The notes beneath the pieces were generated by a model, which saw nothing but the letters and a program-made list of their open reading frames with translations, did no database searches and was not told the DNA's origin. Positions 29,727 to 38,634 of a DNA stretch of 64,000 nt are shown here, in pieces. The stretch is from assembly GCA_019056595.1 (NCBI GenBank), contig CP036163.1:4340001-4404000 (forward strand), in the 5' to 3' direction. Source of the stretch: Pectobacterium atrosepticum (GTDB taxonomy: Bacteria; Pseudomonadota; Gammaproteobacteria; Enterobacterales; Enterobacteriaceae). The position numbers and the translations under genes were made by a program. How positions within the stretch are numbered: the stretch's first letter is position 1; each line of letters begins with the position of its first letter.

Positions 29727-30866
29727 ATGTTTGAATATGAAGTCTTACGTTTTATCTGGTGGCTGTTGATCGGTATTTTACTGATTGGCTTCGCTATCAC
29801 TGATGGTTTTGACATGGGTGTGGGCATTCTGGTCCGTCTGATGGGGCGTGGAGATACCGAGCGTCGTGTCATGATTAACAGCATTGCTCCACACTGGGAC
29901 GGTAACCAGGTAGGGTTGATCACTGCGGGCGGTGCGCTGTTTGCTGCCTGGCCAATGGTTTACGCTGCCGCGTTCTCCGGTTTCTACATTGCCATGATTC
30001 TGGTGCTGGCCTCACTGTTCTTCCGTCCTGTCGGCTTCGATTACCGTTCAAAAATCGAAGATCCACGCTGGCGGGGAATGTGGGACTGGGGCATCTTCAT
30101 TGGTAGCTTTGTCCCGCCGGTTGTCATTGGTGTGGCGTTTGGCAACTTGTTGCAGGGCGTACCGTTCCATGTCGATGAATATCTGCGCCTTTACTACACC
30201 GGAAACTTCTTCCAACTGCTGAATCCGTTTGGCTTGCTGGCTGGTGTGGTGAGTCTGACAATGATTCTTACTCAGGGTGCAACCTACCTGATGATGCGTA
30301 CCACGGGCGACCTGCATGTACGTTCCAAATCTGCTGCGCAGATTTCCGCATTAGCAATGATGGTGGCGTTTGCTCTGGCTGGCGTATGGGTGATTTACGG
30401 TATTGATGGTTATGTGGTGACGTCTGCGATAAACACTGCCGCTGAGTCTAATCCACTGCGTAAAGAAGTTGTTCAGCAGGCGGGTGCCTGGCTGGTTAAC
30501 TTCAATAACCATCCGATATTGTGGGCTATCCCTGTGCTGGGTGTGGTGTTGCCGGTGTTGACGACTCTTATGGCGCGCGTAGAGAAAGGGGCATGGGCAT
30601 TCTTGTTCTCTTCTCTGACTATCGCTTGTGTGATTCTGACGGCTGGGATCGCCATGTTCCCGTTCATCATGCCGTCAGTCACGGTGCCTAACGTCAGCTT
30701 GACGGTATGGGATGCGACATCGAGCCTGCTGACGCTGAAAGTGATGACAGTGGTTGCGATTATTTTCGTTCCTATCGTGCTTTCTTATACTGCATGGTGC
30801 TACTACAAGATGTTCGGTCGCATTACCAAAGAGCAGGTTGAGCAAAACACTCACTCTATGTACTAA
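29727..30866 (+). CDS. cydB: Cytochrome bd-I ubiquinol oxidase subunit II
   Basis: 379-residue membrane partner of CydA, lacking heme ligands of its own. It begins MFEYEVLRFIWWLLIGILLI, with the conserved TDGFDMGVGIL and APHWDGNQVGLITAGGA. Length is identical to E. coli. It starts 13 bases after cydA. Confidence 0.98.
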   Translation: MFEYEVLRFIWWLLIGILLIGFAITDGFDMGVGILVRLMGRGDTERRVMINSIAPHWDGNQVGLITAGGALFAAWPMVYAAAFSGFYIAMILVLASLFFRPVGFDYRSKIEDPRWRGMWDWGIFIGSFVPPVVIGVAFGNLLQGVPFHVDEYLRLYYTGNFFQLLNPFGLLAGVVSLTMILTQGATYLMMRTTGDLHVRSKSAAQISALAMMVAFALAGVWVIYGIDGYVVTSAINTAAESNPLRKEVVQQAGAWLVNFNNHPILWAIPVLGVVLPVLTTLMARVEKGAWAFLFSSLTIACVILTAGIAMFPFIMPSVTVPNVSLTVWDATSSLLTLKVMTVVAIIFVPIVLSYTAWCYYKMFGRITKEQVEQNTHSMY

Positions 30867-30882
30867 GTAAGGAGCTTAATTT

Positions 30883-30999
30883 ATGTGGTATTTTGCCTGG
30901 ATACTCGGAACGCTTCTTGCTTGCTCACTAGGGATCATCACTGCCCTGGCTATTGAGCAGAGTGAGGCAAGCAAAGCGGCTGAAGAAGATAAGCAATGA
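30883..30999 (+). CDS. cydX: CydX, small subunit of cytochrome bd-I
   Basis: 38-residue single-span peptide needed for stable, active cytochrome bd. It begins MWYFAWILGTLLACSLGI, nearly identical to E. coli CydX (37 residues). AAGGAG lies 8 bases before the ATG at 30883, and the stop overlaps the ybgE ATG (ATGA). Confidence 0.95.
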   Translation: MWYFAWILGTLLACSLGIITALAIEQSEASKAAEEDKQ

Positions 31000-31289
31000 G
31001 TGATCTGGTCGATAAACTCTATCGCCTGATGGACAAGAGCCCGATAAGGGCTCTTTCCCTCATCATGGCGTTGCTGTTGGCTGGCTGTGTGTTCTGGGAT
31101 CCGACGCGTTTTGCTGCGCGTACCAGCGAACTTGCTGTTTGGCAGGGGCTGATGTTGATTTGGGCTGTTTGCGCTGGCGTTGTTCATGGCGTTGGCTTTC
31201 GTCCACACCGTCTGCTTTGGCGCGCGTTTTTCGCACCACTTCCCGCCTTTGTGATCCTGTGCGCAGGATTGTACTATTTCTTCGGCTAA
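30996..31289 (+). CDS. ybgE: Cyd operon protein YbgE
   Basis: 97-residue membrane protein with about three hydrophobic segments, always found after cydABX; function unknown. Start ATG at 30996 overlaps the cydX stop by 4 bases, indicating coupling. Confidence 0.92.
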   Translation: MSDLVDKLYRLMDKSPIRALSLIMALLLAGCVFWDPTRFAARTSELAVWQGLMLIWAVCAGVVHGVGFRPHRLLWRAFFAPLPAFVILCAGLYYFFG

Positions 31290-31311
31290 AATAGCCCCCT
31301 ATTCCATTTAG

Positions 31312-31342
31312 TTATGGGTTGCTTGCAGCCCATAATTATTTT
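31312..31342 (+). terminator. Probable terminator after ybgE
   Basis: Stem TTATGGGTTGC/GCAGCCCATAA (one G-T pair) followed by TTATTTT, 22 bases downstream of ybgE and before ybgC. Confidence 0.65.
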
Positions 31343-31422
31343 CTCTCCGCTGTCACAATCCATTCCAAACCTCATTTCTCTTGCGTATAGTAGCGAGGTT
31401 TAATGCATTACTGGGATGTAGA

Positions 31423-31827
31423 GTGAGTAATTCGTTGTTTCGCTGGCCAGTTCGAGTCTACTTTGAAGACACTGATGCTGGTGGTGTTGTCTACCATGCA
31501 CGCTATGTTGCCTTTTATGAAAGGGCAAGGACTGAGGCGTTGCGTGAGCGCGACTTTCACCAGCAGGTCTTGCTAAGTGAGCATGTCGCGTTTGCTGTTC
31601 GTCGGATGAAGGTGGAGTATCTTGCCCCTGCGCGCCTCGACGACATGCTGGAAGTGCAGAGCGAGGTTATCTCGCTTCGTGGTGCTTCTCTGACTTTCGC
31701 ACAGCGTATTCTCAATACTCATGGCACCCTGATAAGCCATGCTGAAGTTTTGATCGCATGCATCGATCCACATCAAATGAAGCCTATTGCGCTTCCTAAG
31801 TCTATTGTCGCGGAGTTCAAGCAGTGA
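31423..31827 (+). CDS. ybgC: YbgC, acyl-CoA thioesterase of the tol-pal cluster
   Basis: 134-residue hotdog-fold thioesterase with the motif [23 protein letters not shown], here [16 protein letters not shown] at about 14-29, which includes the catalytic Asp. Start is the GTG at 31423, giving the E. coli length; the frame stays open upstream but with no ribosome site. It leads the tol-pal operon; its stop overlaps the tolQ GTG (GTGA). Confidence 0.93.
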   Translation: MSNSLFRWPVRVYFEDTDAGGVVYHARYVAFYERARTEALRERDFHQQVLLSEHVAFAVRRMKVEYLAPARLDDMLEVQSEVISLRGASLTFAQRILNTHGTLISHAEVLIACIDPHQMKPIALPKSIVAEFKQ

Positions 31828-32510
31828 CTGACATGAACGTTTTTGATTTGTTCCTGAAGGCAAGCCTTCTGGTTAAACTAATCATGCTGATTTTAATCTG
31901 TTTTTCTATCGCTTCTTGGGCGATCATTATTCAGCGTACCCGAATTTTAAATGCGGCAACGCGTGACGCCGAGGCCTTCGAGGACAAATTTTGGTCGGGC
32001 ATCGAACTGTCGCGTCTCTATCAGGAAAGCCAGACTCGTCGCGATAGCCTGACGGGCACTGAACAAATCTTCCATTCAGGTTTCAAAGAATTTGCGCGGT
32101 TGCATCGTGTTAACAGCCATGTGCCGGAAGCGGTTGTAGAAGGTGCATCCCGTGCGATGCGCATTTCAATGAATCGTGAATTGGAAACGTTGGAAACACA
32201 CATTCCTTTTTTGGGCACCGTGGGTTCTATCAGTCCGTATATCGGCCTGTTCGGTACCGTTTGGGGGATTATGCACGCCTTCATCGCGCTGGGCGCGGTG
32301 AAACAGGCAACCTTACAAATGGTTGCTCCTGGTATTGCCGAAGCTTTGATTGCTACGGCAATCGGCCTGTTTGCAGCGATTCCAGCGGTCATGGCGTATA
32401 ACCGCCTTAGCCAGCGTGTTGGCAAACTGGAGCAGAACTACGACAACTTTACGGAAGAGTTCATCGCTATCCTGCACCGTCAGGCATTCTCCATCGACAA
32501 CAGCAAGTAA
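31824..32510 (+). CDS. tolQ: TolQ, proton-channel subunit of the Tol-Pal motor
   Basis: 228-residue ExbB/MotA-type inner-membrane protein with three spans; with TolR it uses proton flow to energise TolA. It starts [18 protein letters not shown] and has the conserved [19 protein letters not shown] and [22 protein letters not shown] start overlapping the ybgC stop by 4 bases, as in E. coli. Confidence 0.97.
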   Translation: MTDMNVFDLFLKASLLVKLIMLILICFSIASWAIIIQRTRILNAATRDAEAFEDKFWSGIELSRLYQESQTRRDSLTGTEQIFHSGFKEFARLHRVNSHVPEAVVEGASRAMRISMNRELETLETHIPFLGTVGSISPYIGLFGTVWGIMHAFIALGAVKQATLQMVAPGIAEALIATAIGLFAAIPAVMAYNRLSQRVGKLEQNYDNFTEEFIAILHRQAFSIDNSK

Positions 32511-32522
32511 TCAGGGGGGATC

Positions 32523-32948
32523 ATGGCACGAGTACGCAGAGGTCGTCGTGAGCTGAAATCCGAGATCAACATTGTTCCGCTACTGGACGTGCTGTTGGTG
32601 CTGTTGCTGATTTTTATGGCAACAGCGCCGATTATCACACAGAGCGTCGAGGTGGATCTGCCTGATGCAACGGACTCAAAGACGGTCTCCAGCAACGACA
32701 ATCCACCTGTGATCGTAGAGGTTTCAGGCGTAGGACAATACAGCCTGGTTGTTGAGCAAAACCGTATGGAACAGCTTCCGGCAGAGCAGGTGGTTGCCGA
32801 AGCGCAATCACGGCTGGCAACCAACCCCAAGACGGTCTTTTTGATTGGTGGCGCTAAGGATGTTCCTTATGATGAGATCATTAAAGCGTTGAATTTGTTA
32901 CATCAAGCTGGCGTAAAGTCCGTTGGTTTGATGACGCAACCGATTTAA
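32523..32948 (+). CDS. tolR: TolR, Tol-Pal motor subunit
   Basis: 141-residue ExbD-type protein: a short cytoplasmic start, one membrane span and a periplasmic domain. Asp22 in IVPLLDVLLVLLLIFM is the proton-relay residue. The end KSVGLMTQPI matches E. coli. GGGGGG lies three bases before the ATG. Confidence 0.97.
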   Translation: MARVRRGRRELKSEINIVPLLDVLLVLLLIFMATAPIITQSVEVDLPDATDSKTVSSNDNPPVIVEVSGVGQYSLVVEQNRMEQLPAEQVVAEAQSRLATNPKTVFLIGGAKDVPYDEIIKALNLLHQAGVKSVGLMTQPI

Positions 32949-33012
32949 ATGAGCGCATCACGGTAATGATCGTTAAGCCTATTTCTGGCAACACTGTTTT
33001 TGGGAATCGCTT

Positions 33013-34200
33013 GTGTTAAAGGCAAACGAACAAAACGATAAGCTGAAACGCGCCGTTATTATCTCGGCTGTTTTGCACATCATACTGATTGCTTTGCTGC
33101 TCTGGAGTTCGTCGACGCAAACGATGGATGCCAGCGGGGGCGGCGGGGGCTCGTCAATTGATGCTGTGATGGTCGATCCGAGCGCTGTGGTGGAGCAGTA
33201 TAACCGCCAACAACAGCAACAGACGGATGCCAAACGTTCTGAACAGCTGCGCCAAAAGCAGTCTGAACGGCAGGCTGAAGAGCTCCAGCAGAAGCAAGCA
33301 GCTGAGCAACAACGTCTGAAAGAGCTGGAAAAAGAACGCCTGCAAGCGCAAGAAGAGTCAAAAAAACAGGCTCAGGAACAGGCTGAACAGCGTAAACAGT
33401 CTGAAGCAGCGGCTCAGCAGGCAAAAGAACAGCAGAAGCAAGCCGAAGCTGCCGCAGCAAAAGCGAAGGCTGAAGCTGAACAGCAGACGAAAGCGGCAGC
33501 GGACGCCAGAAAGAAAGCGGAAGACGAAGCGAAGAAACAAGCTGTTGCCGCTGCTGCTGCTAAGAAGCAGGCGGAAGAAGAGGCCAAAGAAAAAGCCGCT
33601 GAAGCCGCCAAGCAGAAGGCTGCAGAAACCGCTAAAGCGGAAGCAGCAAAGGCCGCCGCAGAGGCAGCAAAAGAGGCTGAACAAGCTAAGCAAAAAGCAG
33701 CGGCTGAGGCAGCTAAACAAAAATCTGACGCTGAAGCCACGAAGAAAGCAGAAGCAGCCGCAGCGGCTAAGAAAACCGCTGATGATAAAAAGAAAGCGGC
33801 AGCAGAGGCCGCTAAGCAGGAAAACGCTGTCGATGACTTGCTGGGTGGATTGGCTTCATCGAAAAATGCGCCGAAGTCCGGCGGTGGGGCACCTGCGGGC
33901 ACAGGTAACAATAAGAAAAGCGGTGCATCAGGTGCGGCGCTTGATAGTTATGGTGGTCAGGTTCGCTCAGCTATTCAGAGCAAATTTTATGACTGGCAGC
34001 TCTACAAAGGGCGCACTTGTACATTACGGATTAAGCTGGCACCAGATGGTCTGCTGATTGATGTCACGGCTGAAGGCGGCGATCCAGCGTTATGCCAGGC
34101 AGCTATTGCCGCTGCTAAACAGGCCAAAATACCGAAGCCACCGAGTACGGATGTTTATGAGGCTTTCAAAAATGCACCAATAGACTTTAAACCGCAGTAA
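33013..34200 (+). CDS. tolA: TolA, periplasm-spanning protein of the Tol-Pal system
   Basis: 395 residues: an N-terminal membrane anchor (about 14-34), then a long Ala/Lys/Glu/Gln helical region (about 65-275) that spans the periplasm, and a globular C-terminal domain (about 300-395) with CTLRIKLAPDG and GGDPALCQAAIAAAK, which binds TolB/Pal and colicins. It is about 25 residues shorter than E. coli TolA, all in the repetitive helix. GTG start, as in E. coli. Confidence 0.97.
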   Translation: MLKANEQNDKLKRAVIISAVLHIILIALLLWSSSTQTMDASGGGGGSSIDAVMVDPSAVVEQYNRQQQQQTDAKRSEQLRQKQSERQAEELQQKQAAEQQRLKELEKERLQAQEESKKQAQEQAEQRKQSEAAAQQAKEQQKQAEAAAAKAKAEAEQQTKAAADARKKAEDEAKKQAVAAAAAKKQAEEEAKEKAAEAAKQKAAETAKAEAAKAAAEAAKEAEQAKQKAAAEAAKQKSDAEATKKAEAAAAAKKTADDKKKAAAEAAKQENAVDDLLGGLASSKNAPKSGGGAPAGTGNNKKSGASGAALDSYGGQVRSAIQSKFYDWQLYKGRTCTLRIKLAPDGLLIDVTAEGGDPALCQAAIAAAKQAKIPKPPSTDVYEAFKNAPIDFKPQ

Positions 34201-34338
34201 CCGGGCTGTTTACCCAATAGATTTAAGATTATTACGATGGTAAATAAACCAGATTATGTTGTTTTGTTGACATTGGTTTGTTTTTGTTAAAATTCTGCTA
34301 ATTTATCGTAGACTTTGCGTCTAGATAAGGGAGATGAG

Positions 34339-35631
34339 ATGAAGCAAGTACTGAAAGTTGCAGTAAGCTTTTTAATGCTGTGGGCGGCTGTGCTGCACGC
34401 AGAAGTACGTATAGAGATTACCCAAGGGGTAGACTCTGCACGCCCTATTGGTGTGGTTCCGTTTAAATGGGCTGGGCCGGGCGCTGCGCCTGAAGACGTA
34501 GGCGCCATCGTGGGTGCTGATTTGCGTAACAGCGGTAAATTCAACCCGATCGACGCAAACCGTATGCCACAGCAGCCTGCGACGGCATCTGAAGTGACCC
34601 CTGCTGCATGGACGGCGTTGGGCATTGATGCGGTTGTTGTTGGTCAGGTTCAACCGAGTGCCGATGGCAGCTATCTGGTCTCTTATCAGCTCGTTGATAC
34701 GTCGGGTAACCCAGGGAACGTACTGGCTCAGAACCAATTCAAAGTGACCAAGCAGTGGTTGCGCTATGCTGCGCACACGGCCAGTGATGAAGTGTTTGAA
34801 AAACTGAGTGGTATTAAAGGTGCGTTCCGTACTCGTATCGCATACGTCGTGCAGACCAACGGTGGCCAGTTCCCTTACGAACTGCGTGTTGCGGACTATG
34901 ACGGCTACAACCAGTTTGTCGTTCACCGTTCACCACAGCCGCTGATGTCTCCGGCCTGGTCCGCAGACGGCAGCAAACTCGCCTATGTGACATTTGAAAG
35001 TGGCCGCTCTGCGCTGGTTATCCAAACGCTGGCAAATGGCGCGATCCGTCAAGTTGCGTCTTTCCCACGTCACAACGGTGCACCTTCTTTCTCTCCTGAT
35101 GGCAGCAAACTGGCGTTTGCTCTGTCTAAAAGCGGTAGCCTGAATCTGTATGTGATGAATTTGGGATCGGGGCAAATCAGCCCGGTGACTGATGGCCGCA
35201 GCAATAACACGGAACCAACCTGGTTCCCAGACAGCCAGACCTTGGCCTATACTTCAGACCAAGCTGGTCGTCCTCAAGTTTACAAAGTTAATGCTAACGG
35301 CGGTGCTCCACAGCGTGTGACCTGGGAAGGTTCTCAGAACCAGGACTCAGATGTGAGTGCCGACGGGAAATTTTTGGTAACGGTGAGTTCTAATGGTGGG
35401 GCTCAGCATATTTCCAAACTGGATCTGGTAACGGGTGCCGTACAAGTATTAACGGACACGTTCCTGGACGAAACGCCAAGTATCGCACCGAATGGCACGA
35501 TGGTGATCTACAGCTCCAAACAAGGGCTGGGTTCAGTGCTACAGTTGGTTTCGACAGATGGGCGTTTCAAAGCGCGTCTTCCGGCTACTGATGGACAGGT
35601 TAAATTCCCTGCCTGGTCGCCGTATCTATAA
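34339..35631 (+). CDS. tolB: TolB, periplasmic beta-propeller protein
   Basis: 430 residues with a signal peptide cleaved after VLHA; mature [11 protein letters not shown]. The N-terminal domain binds TolA; the C-terminal six-bladed propeller contains repeated blocks such as [29 protein letters not shown] and [16 protein letters not shown], and binds Pal. The ATG at 34339 with AAGGGAGATGAG upstream is preferred over a TTG eight codons earlier, giving the E. coli length. Confidence 0.97.
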   Translation: MKQVLKVAVSFLMLWAAVLHAEVRIEITQGVDSARPIGVVPFKWAGPGAAPEDVGAIVGADLRNSGKFNPIDANRMPQQPATASEVTPAAWTALGIDAVVVGQVQPSADGSYLVSYQLVDTSGNPGNVLAQNQFKVTKQWLRYAAHTASDEVFEKLSGIKGAFRTRIAYVVQTNGGQFPYELRVADYDGYNQFVVHRSPQPLMSPAWSADGSKLAYVTFESGRSALVIQTLANGAIRQVASFPRHNGAPSFSPDGSKLAFALSKSGSLNLYVMNLGSGQISPVTDGRSNNTEPTWFPDSQTLAYTSDQAGRPQVYKVNANGGAPQRVTWEGSQNQDSDVSADGKFLVTVSSNGGAQHISKLDLVTGAVQVLTDTFLDETPSIAPNGTMVIYSSKQGLGSVLQLVSTDGRFKARLPATDGQVKFPAWSPYL

Positions 35632-35671
35632 GTACAGATATGTACAATAAACTCGTCAAAGGACATAAGAA

Positions 35672-36181
35672 ATGCAATTCAATAAAGTGCTGAAAGGCCT
35701 GATGTTGGCTCTGCCGGTACTGGCAGTGGCCGCTTGTAGCTCCAACAAGAACGCGGACAATGACCAATCATCCATGGGTGCTGGCAACAACGGCATGATG
35801 GACGGCGGCAACGCGTCTTCTTCTGAGCAAGCTCGTTTGCAGATGCAAGAATTACAGCGCAACAACATCGTTTACTTCGGTCTGGACAAGTATGATGTTA
35901 GCTCTGAATTCGCTCAGATGCTGGACGCGCACGCTGCATTCCTGCGTAGCAACCCGTCTTACAAAGTGACTATCGAAGGTCACGCGGACGAACGCGGTAC
36001 GCCAGAATACAACATCGCTCTGGGTGAACGTCGTGCCAACGCGGTACAAATGTACCTGCAGGGTAAAGGCGTTTCTTCCGATCAGATCTCTATCGTTTCT
36101 TACGGTAAAGAGAAACCAGCCGTTCTCGGTCATGACGAAGCGGCTTATGCCAAAAACCGTCGTGCCGTTCTGGTATATTAA
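35672..36181 (+). CDS. pal: Pal, peptidoglycan-associated lipoprotein
   Basis: 169-residue outer-membrane lipoprotein. The lipobox LAVAAC places the lipidated Cys at 22. The OmpA-like peptidoglycan-binding domain (about 60-169) has [13 protein letters not shown] and [20 protein letters not shown]. It holds the outer membrane to the wall and recycles through TolB. AAAGGA precedes the ATG. Confidence 0.97.
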   Translation: MQFNKVLKGLMLALPVLAVAACSSNKNADNDQSSMGAGNNGMMDGGNASSSEQARLQMQELQRNNIVYFGLDKYDVSSEFAQMLDAHAAFLRSNPSYKVTIEGHADERGTPEYNIALGERRANAVQMYLQGKGVSSDQISIVSYGKEKPAVLGHDEAAYAKNRRAVLVY

Positions 36182-36190
36182 GAGAATCGC

Positions 36191-36967
36191 ATGAGCAGTA
36201 ACTTCAGACGTCACCTGTTGGGTCTGTCGTTACTGGTTGGCGTAGCGGTCCCTTGGGCCGCTACTGCCCAAGCGCCAATCAGTAATGTCGGCTCAGGCTC
36301 GGTCGAAGACCGTGTCACTCAATTGGAGCGTATTTCTAACGCTCACAGTCAGCTTTTAACCCAACTCCAACAGCAGCTCTCTGATAATCAGCGTGACATT
36401 GACAGTCTCCGTGGACAGATTCAGGAAAGTCAGTATCAGTTGAATCAGGTTGTTGAACGGCAGAAACAGATCTATCAGCAGATTGATGGAATAAGTTCGC
36501 AATCATCTTCTACACCGACGACAGATGGCACACCTGCCGCTGCTGCGGGTACTGATACCGGTGCTGCCAATACGGCGGCACCGGCCAGTACGGGTGATGC
36601 GAATAGTGATTACAATGCCGCAGCCGCGCTTGTGCTGGAGAAAAAACAGTACGATCAGGCTATCAGCGCATTTCAGGCATTTGTCAAGAAATATCCGGAT
36701 TCAACCTATCAACCGAATGCCAACTATTGGCTTGGTCAGTTGAATTACAACAAGGGGAAAAAGGACGATGCTGCGTACTATTTCGCCAATGTTGTTAAAA
36801 ACTATCCCAAGTCACCAAAAAGTTCCGAAGCCTTGCTGAAGGTTGGGGTGATCATGCAGGAAAAAGGTCAAGCTGATAAAGCCAAAGCCGTTTACCAGCA
36901 AGTTGTAAAAATGTACCCCAATACGGAAAGTGCAAAGCAGGCGCAAAAGCGTTTAGCGGGATCGTAA
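36191..36967 (+). CDS. cpoB: CpoB, cell-division coordinator
   Basis: 258-residue periplasmic protein. Signal peptide ends at ATAQA; a coiled-coil trimerisation region follows (about 35-105), then a Ser/Thr/Ala/Gly-rich linker and TPR repeats (about 140-255, e.g. YDQAISAFQAFVKKYPDSTY). In E. coli CpoB links Tol energy to PBP1B activity at division. It starts 9 bases after pal, and is the last gene of the cluster. Confidence 0.95.
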   Translation: MSSNFRRHLLGLSLLVGVAVPWAATAQAPISNVGSGSVEDRVTQLERISNAHSQLLTQLQQQLSDNQRDIDSLRGQIQESQYQLNQVVERQKQIYQQIDGISSQSSSTPTTDGTPAAAAGTDTGAANTAAPASTGDANSDYNAAAALVLEKKQYDQAISAFQAFVKKYPDSTYQPNANYWLGQLNYNKGKKDDAAYYFANVVKNYPKSPKSSEALLKVGVIMQEKGQADKAKAVYQQVVKMYPNTESAKQAQKRLAGS

Positions 36968-36980
36968 TACCGTATTAATT

Positions 36981-37017
36981 GGCACAAAAATTGCGCATCA
37001 TGAGCGGTTTTTGTGCC
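36981..37017. terminator. Hairpin after cpoB, possible terminator
   Basis: Perfect 10-base outer stem GGCACAAAAA/TTTTTGTGCC with a small CGC/GCG stem in the loop, 13 bases after the cpoB stop and before the tRNA promoter. The T-tract is inside the stem rather than after it, so termination is probable but not certain. Confidence 0.5.
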
Positions 37018-37064
37018 TAAACGTCTTAAGAGTAAGCAATCAAACAGTTTTTTAAGAAAATAGG

Positions 37065-37092
37065 TTGCGCTGAAAATTTAAATCAGTAATAT
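37065..37092 (+). promoter_or_regulatory. Promoter of the tRNA-Lys genes
   Basis: -35 TTGCGC, a 16-base spacer and -10 TAATAT, followed by a GC-rich discriminator (GTGCCGCC) typical of stringently controlled stable-RNA promoters. The start point would be near 37099, about 45 bases before the first tRNA. Confidence 0.6.
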
Positions 37093-37142
37093 GTGCCGCC
37101 GTTGCCAAGGCAAACAGCAAAACGCTAAAGCAGCATGAAATT

Positions 37143-37218
37143 GGGTCGTTAGCTCAGTCGGTAGAGCAGTTGACTTTTAATCAATTGGTCGCAGGTTCGA
37201 ATCCTGCACGACCCACCA
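37143..37218 (+). tRNA. tRNA-Lys (anticodon TTT)
   Basis: 76 bases forming a full cloverleaf: acceptor GGGTCGT/ACGACCC, D-arm AGCTCAGTCGGTAGAGCA, anticodon loop CTTTTAA, T-arm GCAGG-TTCGAAT-CCTGC, and encoded CCA. Same position as the first gene of the E. coli lysT array. Confidence 0.98.
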
Positions 37219-37267
37219 ATTTCAAGTTTGATAATTGATTTTGAATCGTGAAGGATGAGAACCGAAA

Positions 37268-37362
37268 GGTTCGACAAAATCTGCAGTATCGATTTTGAAC
37301 AACGCGAAAGCGTTGGCCCGAAGGGCGAGTCCGTAGGAAGAGTAATCCTGCACGACCCACCA
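37268..37362 (+). pseudogene. tRNA-Lys 3' fragment with T-loop opened by a 70-base insert
   Basis: AGGTTCGA (37268-37274 plus neighbours) is the 5' side of the tRNA-Lys T-arm; 37345-37362 is ATCCTGCACGACCCACCA, the exact 3' end. Between them, 37275-37344 holds hairpins AAAATC/GATTTT, AACGC-GAAA-GCGTT and GCCC-GAA-GGGC. Just upstream is GAACC-GAAA-GGTTC. The bases after CCA (ATTTCAA) repeat those after the first intact tRNA. No acceptor 5' strand or anticodon is present, so it is not a working tRNA. Confidence 0.7.
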
Positions 37363-37413
37363 ATTTCAAATGTAGTTGTAGTATCAGTAAGTATTAAAGT
37401 AGTTCCGCATTGC

Positions 37414-37489
37414 GGGTCGTTAGCTCAGTCGGTAGAGCAGTTGACTTTTAATCAATTGGTCGCAGGTTCGAATCCTGCACGACCCACCA
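37414..37489 (+). tRNA. tRNA-Lys (anticodon TTT), second copy
   Basis: Identical in all 76 bases to the copy at 37143-37218, including CCA. It lies 195 bases downstream of it and is probably in the same transcript. Confidence 0.98.
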
Positions 37490-37555
37490 TCTTCTAGGAA
37501 TACAATTCCACACTACGTAATCTTCGCTTATCTTGTTATCCACATAGTGAACACC

Positions 37556-37670
37556 GTGACTTTTAATCAATTGGTCGCAGGTTCGAGCCTCGCGAAGCGA
37601 GACAGCAACGCGTCAGCGTTGACCCCGAAGGGGCGAAGCCGTAGGCTGAGTCATCCTGCACGACCCACCA
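37556..37670 (+). pseudogene. tRNA-Lys remnant lacking the 5' half, T-loop split by a 66-base hairpin insert
   Basis: 37556-37586 keeps the anticodon arm with CTTTTAA and runs through GCAGGTTCGA; 37653-37670 is the 3' end ATCCTGCACGACCCACCA. The 66 bases between them (37587-37652) contain CTCGC-GAA-GCGAG, AACGC-GTCA-GCGTT, CCCC-GAA-GGGG and AGCC-GTA-GGCT. The insert is related to that at 37275-37344 and sits at the same point, after TTCGA. The rest of the gap to 37903 has no gene (see the leader entry). Confidence 0.75.
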
Positions 37671-37757
37671 CTTCAGCAGTAAAATTCCTTCCCCAAATCA
37701 ATCCACTTTAATCCATACAGAACGTATCGTGTCGATGAGATAAAACCCATTATCATT

Positions 37758-37891
37758 CCCTGCTCGTTAAGTCTTTGGAGTATATTAGGTCTTTACCCTC
37801 TCTATGGACTATATAACCCGTCAGGAACTGTTTTCTAATCCTATCGAGCAGGGATGGAGTCATTGCCACAGGGAAGCGCGTATAGCCCTGT
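37758..37891 (+). promoter_or_regulatory. Possibly structured leader of the yqgA-like gene
   Basis: CCCTGCTCG (37758-37766) can pair with CGAGCAGGG (37845-37853) across about 78 bases, and ACAGGG/CCCTGT (37868-37891) forms a second stem 12 bases before the start codon. No known riboswitch class is recognised. Confidence 0.3.
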
Positions 37892-37903
37892 TTAGGAAGA
37901 TAT

Positions 37904-38620
37904 ATGATTGGTCCGTTGATTAATGGTGCCGCTATCTTGATTGGTAGTGGTCTGGGTATTGCTTTACGTCGCTTTATTCCTCAGCGGTTGCAGGATGGTC
38001 TGCCTCCCGCGTTTGCGATGGTATCGATTGCAATGGGGGTCACGCTGGTTGTTAAAGTCCAGCAACTGCCGGCGGTGGCTCTGGCTATCGTGATTGGTGT
38101 TGCGTTAGGCGAACTGCTACGCATGGAGTCCGGCGTCCAGTGGGCGGGTACGATGATTCAGAAAGGATTAAACCGCGTTCTGCCTGCACCAGAGCACCGC
38201 TTACCGCAGGATGTTTATTCGCAGAATTTTACCGCGTTAATCGTTCTGTTTTGCGCCAGTGGTACCGGCGTTGTCGGAGCATTGACTGAAGGGTTAACCG
38301 GTGATTATCAACTGCTGATTATCAAATCTGCTTTGGATATCTTTACCGCGCTGATTTTTTCCATCACGCTTGGCCTTGCTGTGATGTCGATTGCGATACC
38401 ACAGATGATTGTCCAAGCGCTGTTGTTCTTCTCTGCCCAATTGATTATGCCCTTTATGACAGAGGTCACTATGGGCGACTTTTCTGCCTGTGGCGGGATT
38501 ATCATGATTGCGGTAGGGCTGAGGATTGCGCAGATCAAATCATTTGCGGTAGTTAACTTTCTGCCTGCTTTGGTTCTGGTTATTCCTATCTCTCTGTACT
38601 GGCATCGGTTCTTCGCCTAA
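37904..38620 (+). CDS. YqgA-like membrane protein (DUF554)
   Basis: 238-residue inner-membrane protein with about seven hydrophobic segments. It starts MIGPLINGAAILIGSGLG and has the DUF554 blocks ALIVLFCASGTGVVGALTEG, KSALDIFTALIFS and FSACGGIIMIAVGLRI. Length and these motifs agree with E. coli YqgA; function is unknown. It is not at this place in E. coli, so it is a local insertion in this lineage. AGGAAG stands 4 bases before the ATG. Confidence 0.85.
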   Translation: MIGPLINGAAILIGSGLGIALRRFIPQRLQDGLPPAFAMVSIAMGVTLVVKVQQLPAVALAIVIGVALGELLRMESGVQWAGTMIQKGLNRVLPAPEHRLPQDVYSQNFTALIVLFCASGTGVVGALTEGLTGDYQLLIIKSALDIFTALIFSITLGLAVMSIAIPQMIVQALLFFSAQLIMPFMTEVTMGDFSACGGIIMIAVGLRIAQIKSFAVVNFLPALVLVIPISLYWHRFFA

Positions 38621-38634
38621 AGCGCAGCGCCTGA

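Noticed and set aside
33250-33850. Possible tandem-repeat or CRISPR-like structure
   Set aside because: It is the coding sequence of the TolA helical repeat.
33414-33911. Ala/Ser/Phe-rich frames opposite tolA
   Set aside because: Produced by the repetitive Ala/Lys codons of the TolA helix read backwards.
37181-37369. Minus-strand frame containing GRAGFEPATN across the tRNA-Lys gene
   Set aside because: This is the well-known false protein from antisense reading of tRNA T-arms.
37143-37670. Possible CRISPR array
   Set aside because: The repeats are tRNA genes and tRNA pieces of unequal length with no regular spacers and no cas genes.
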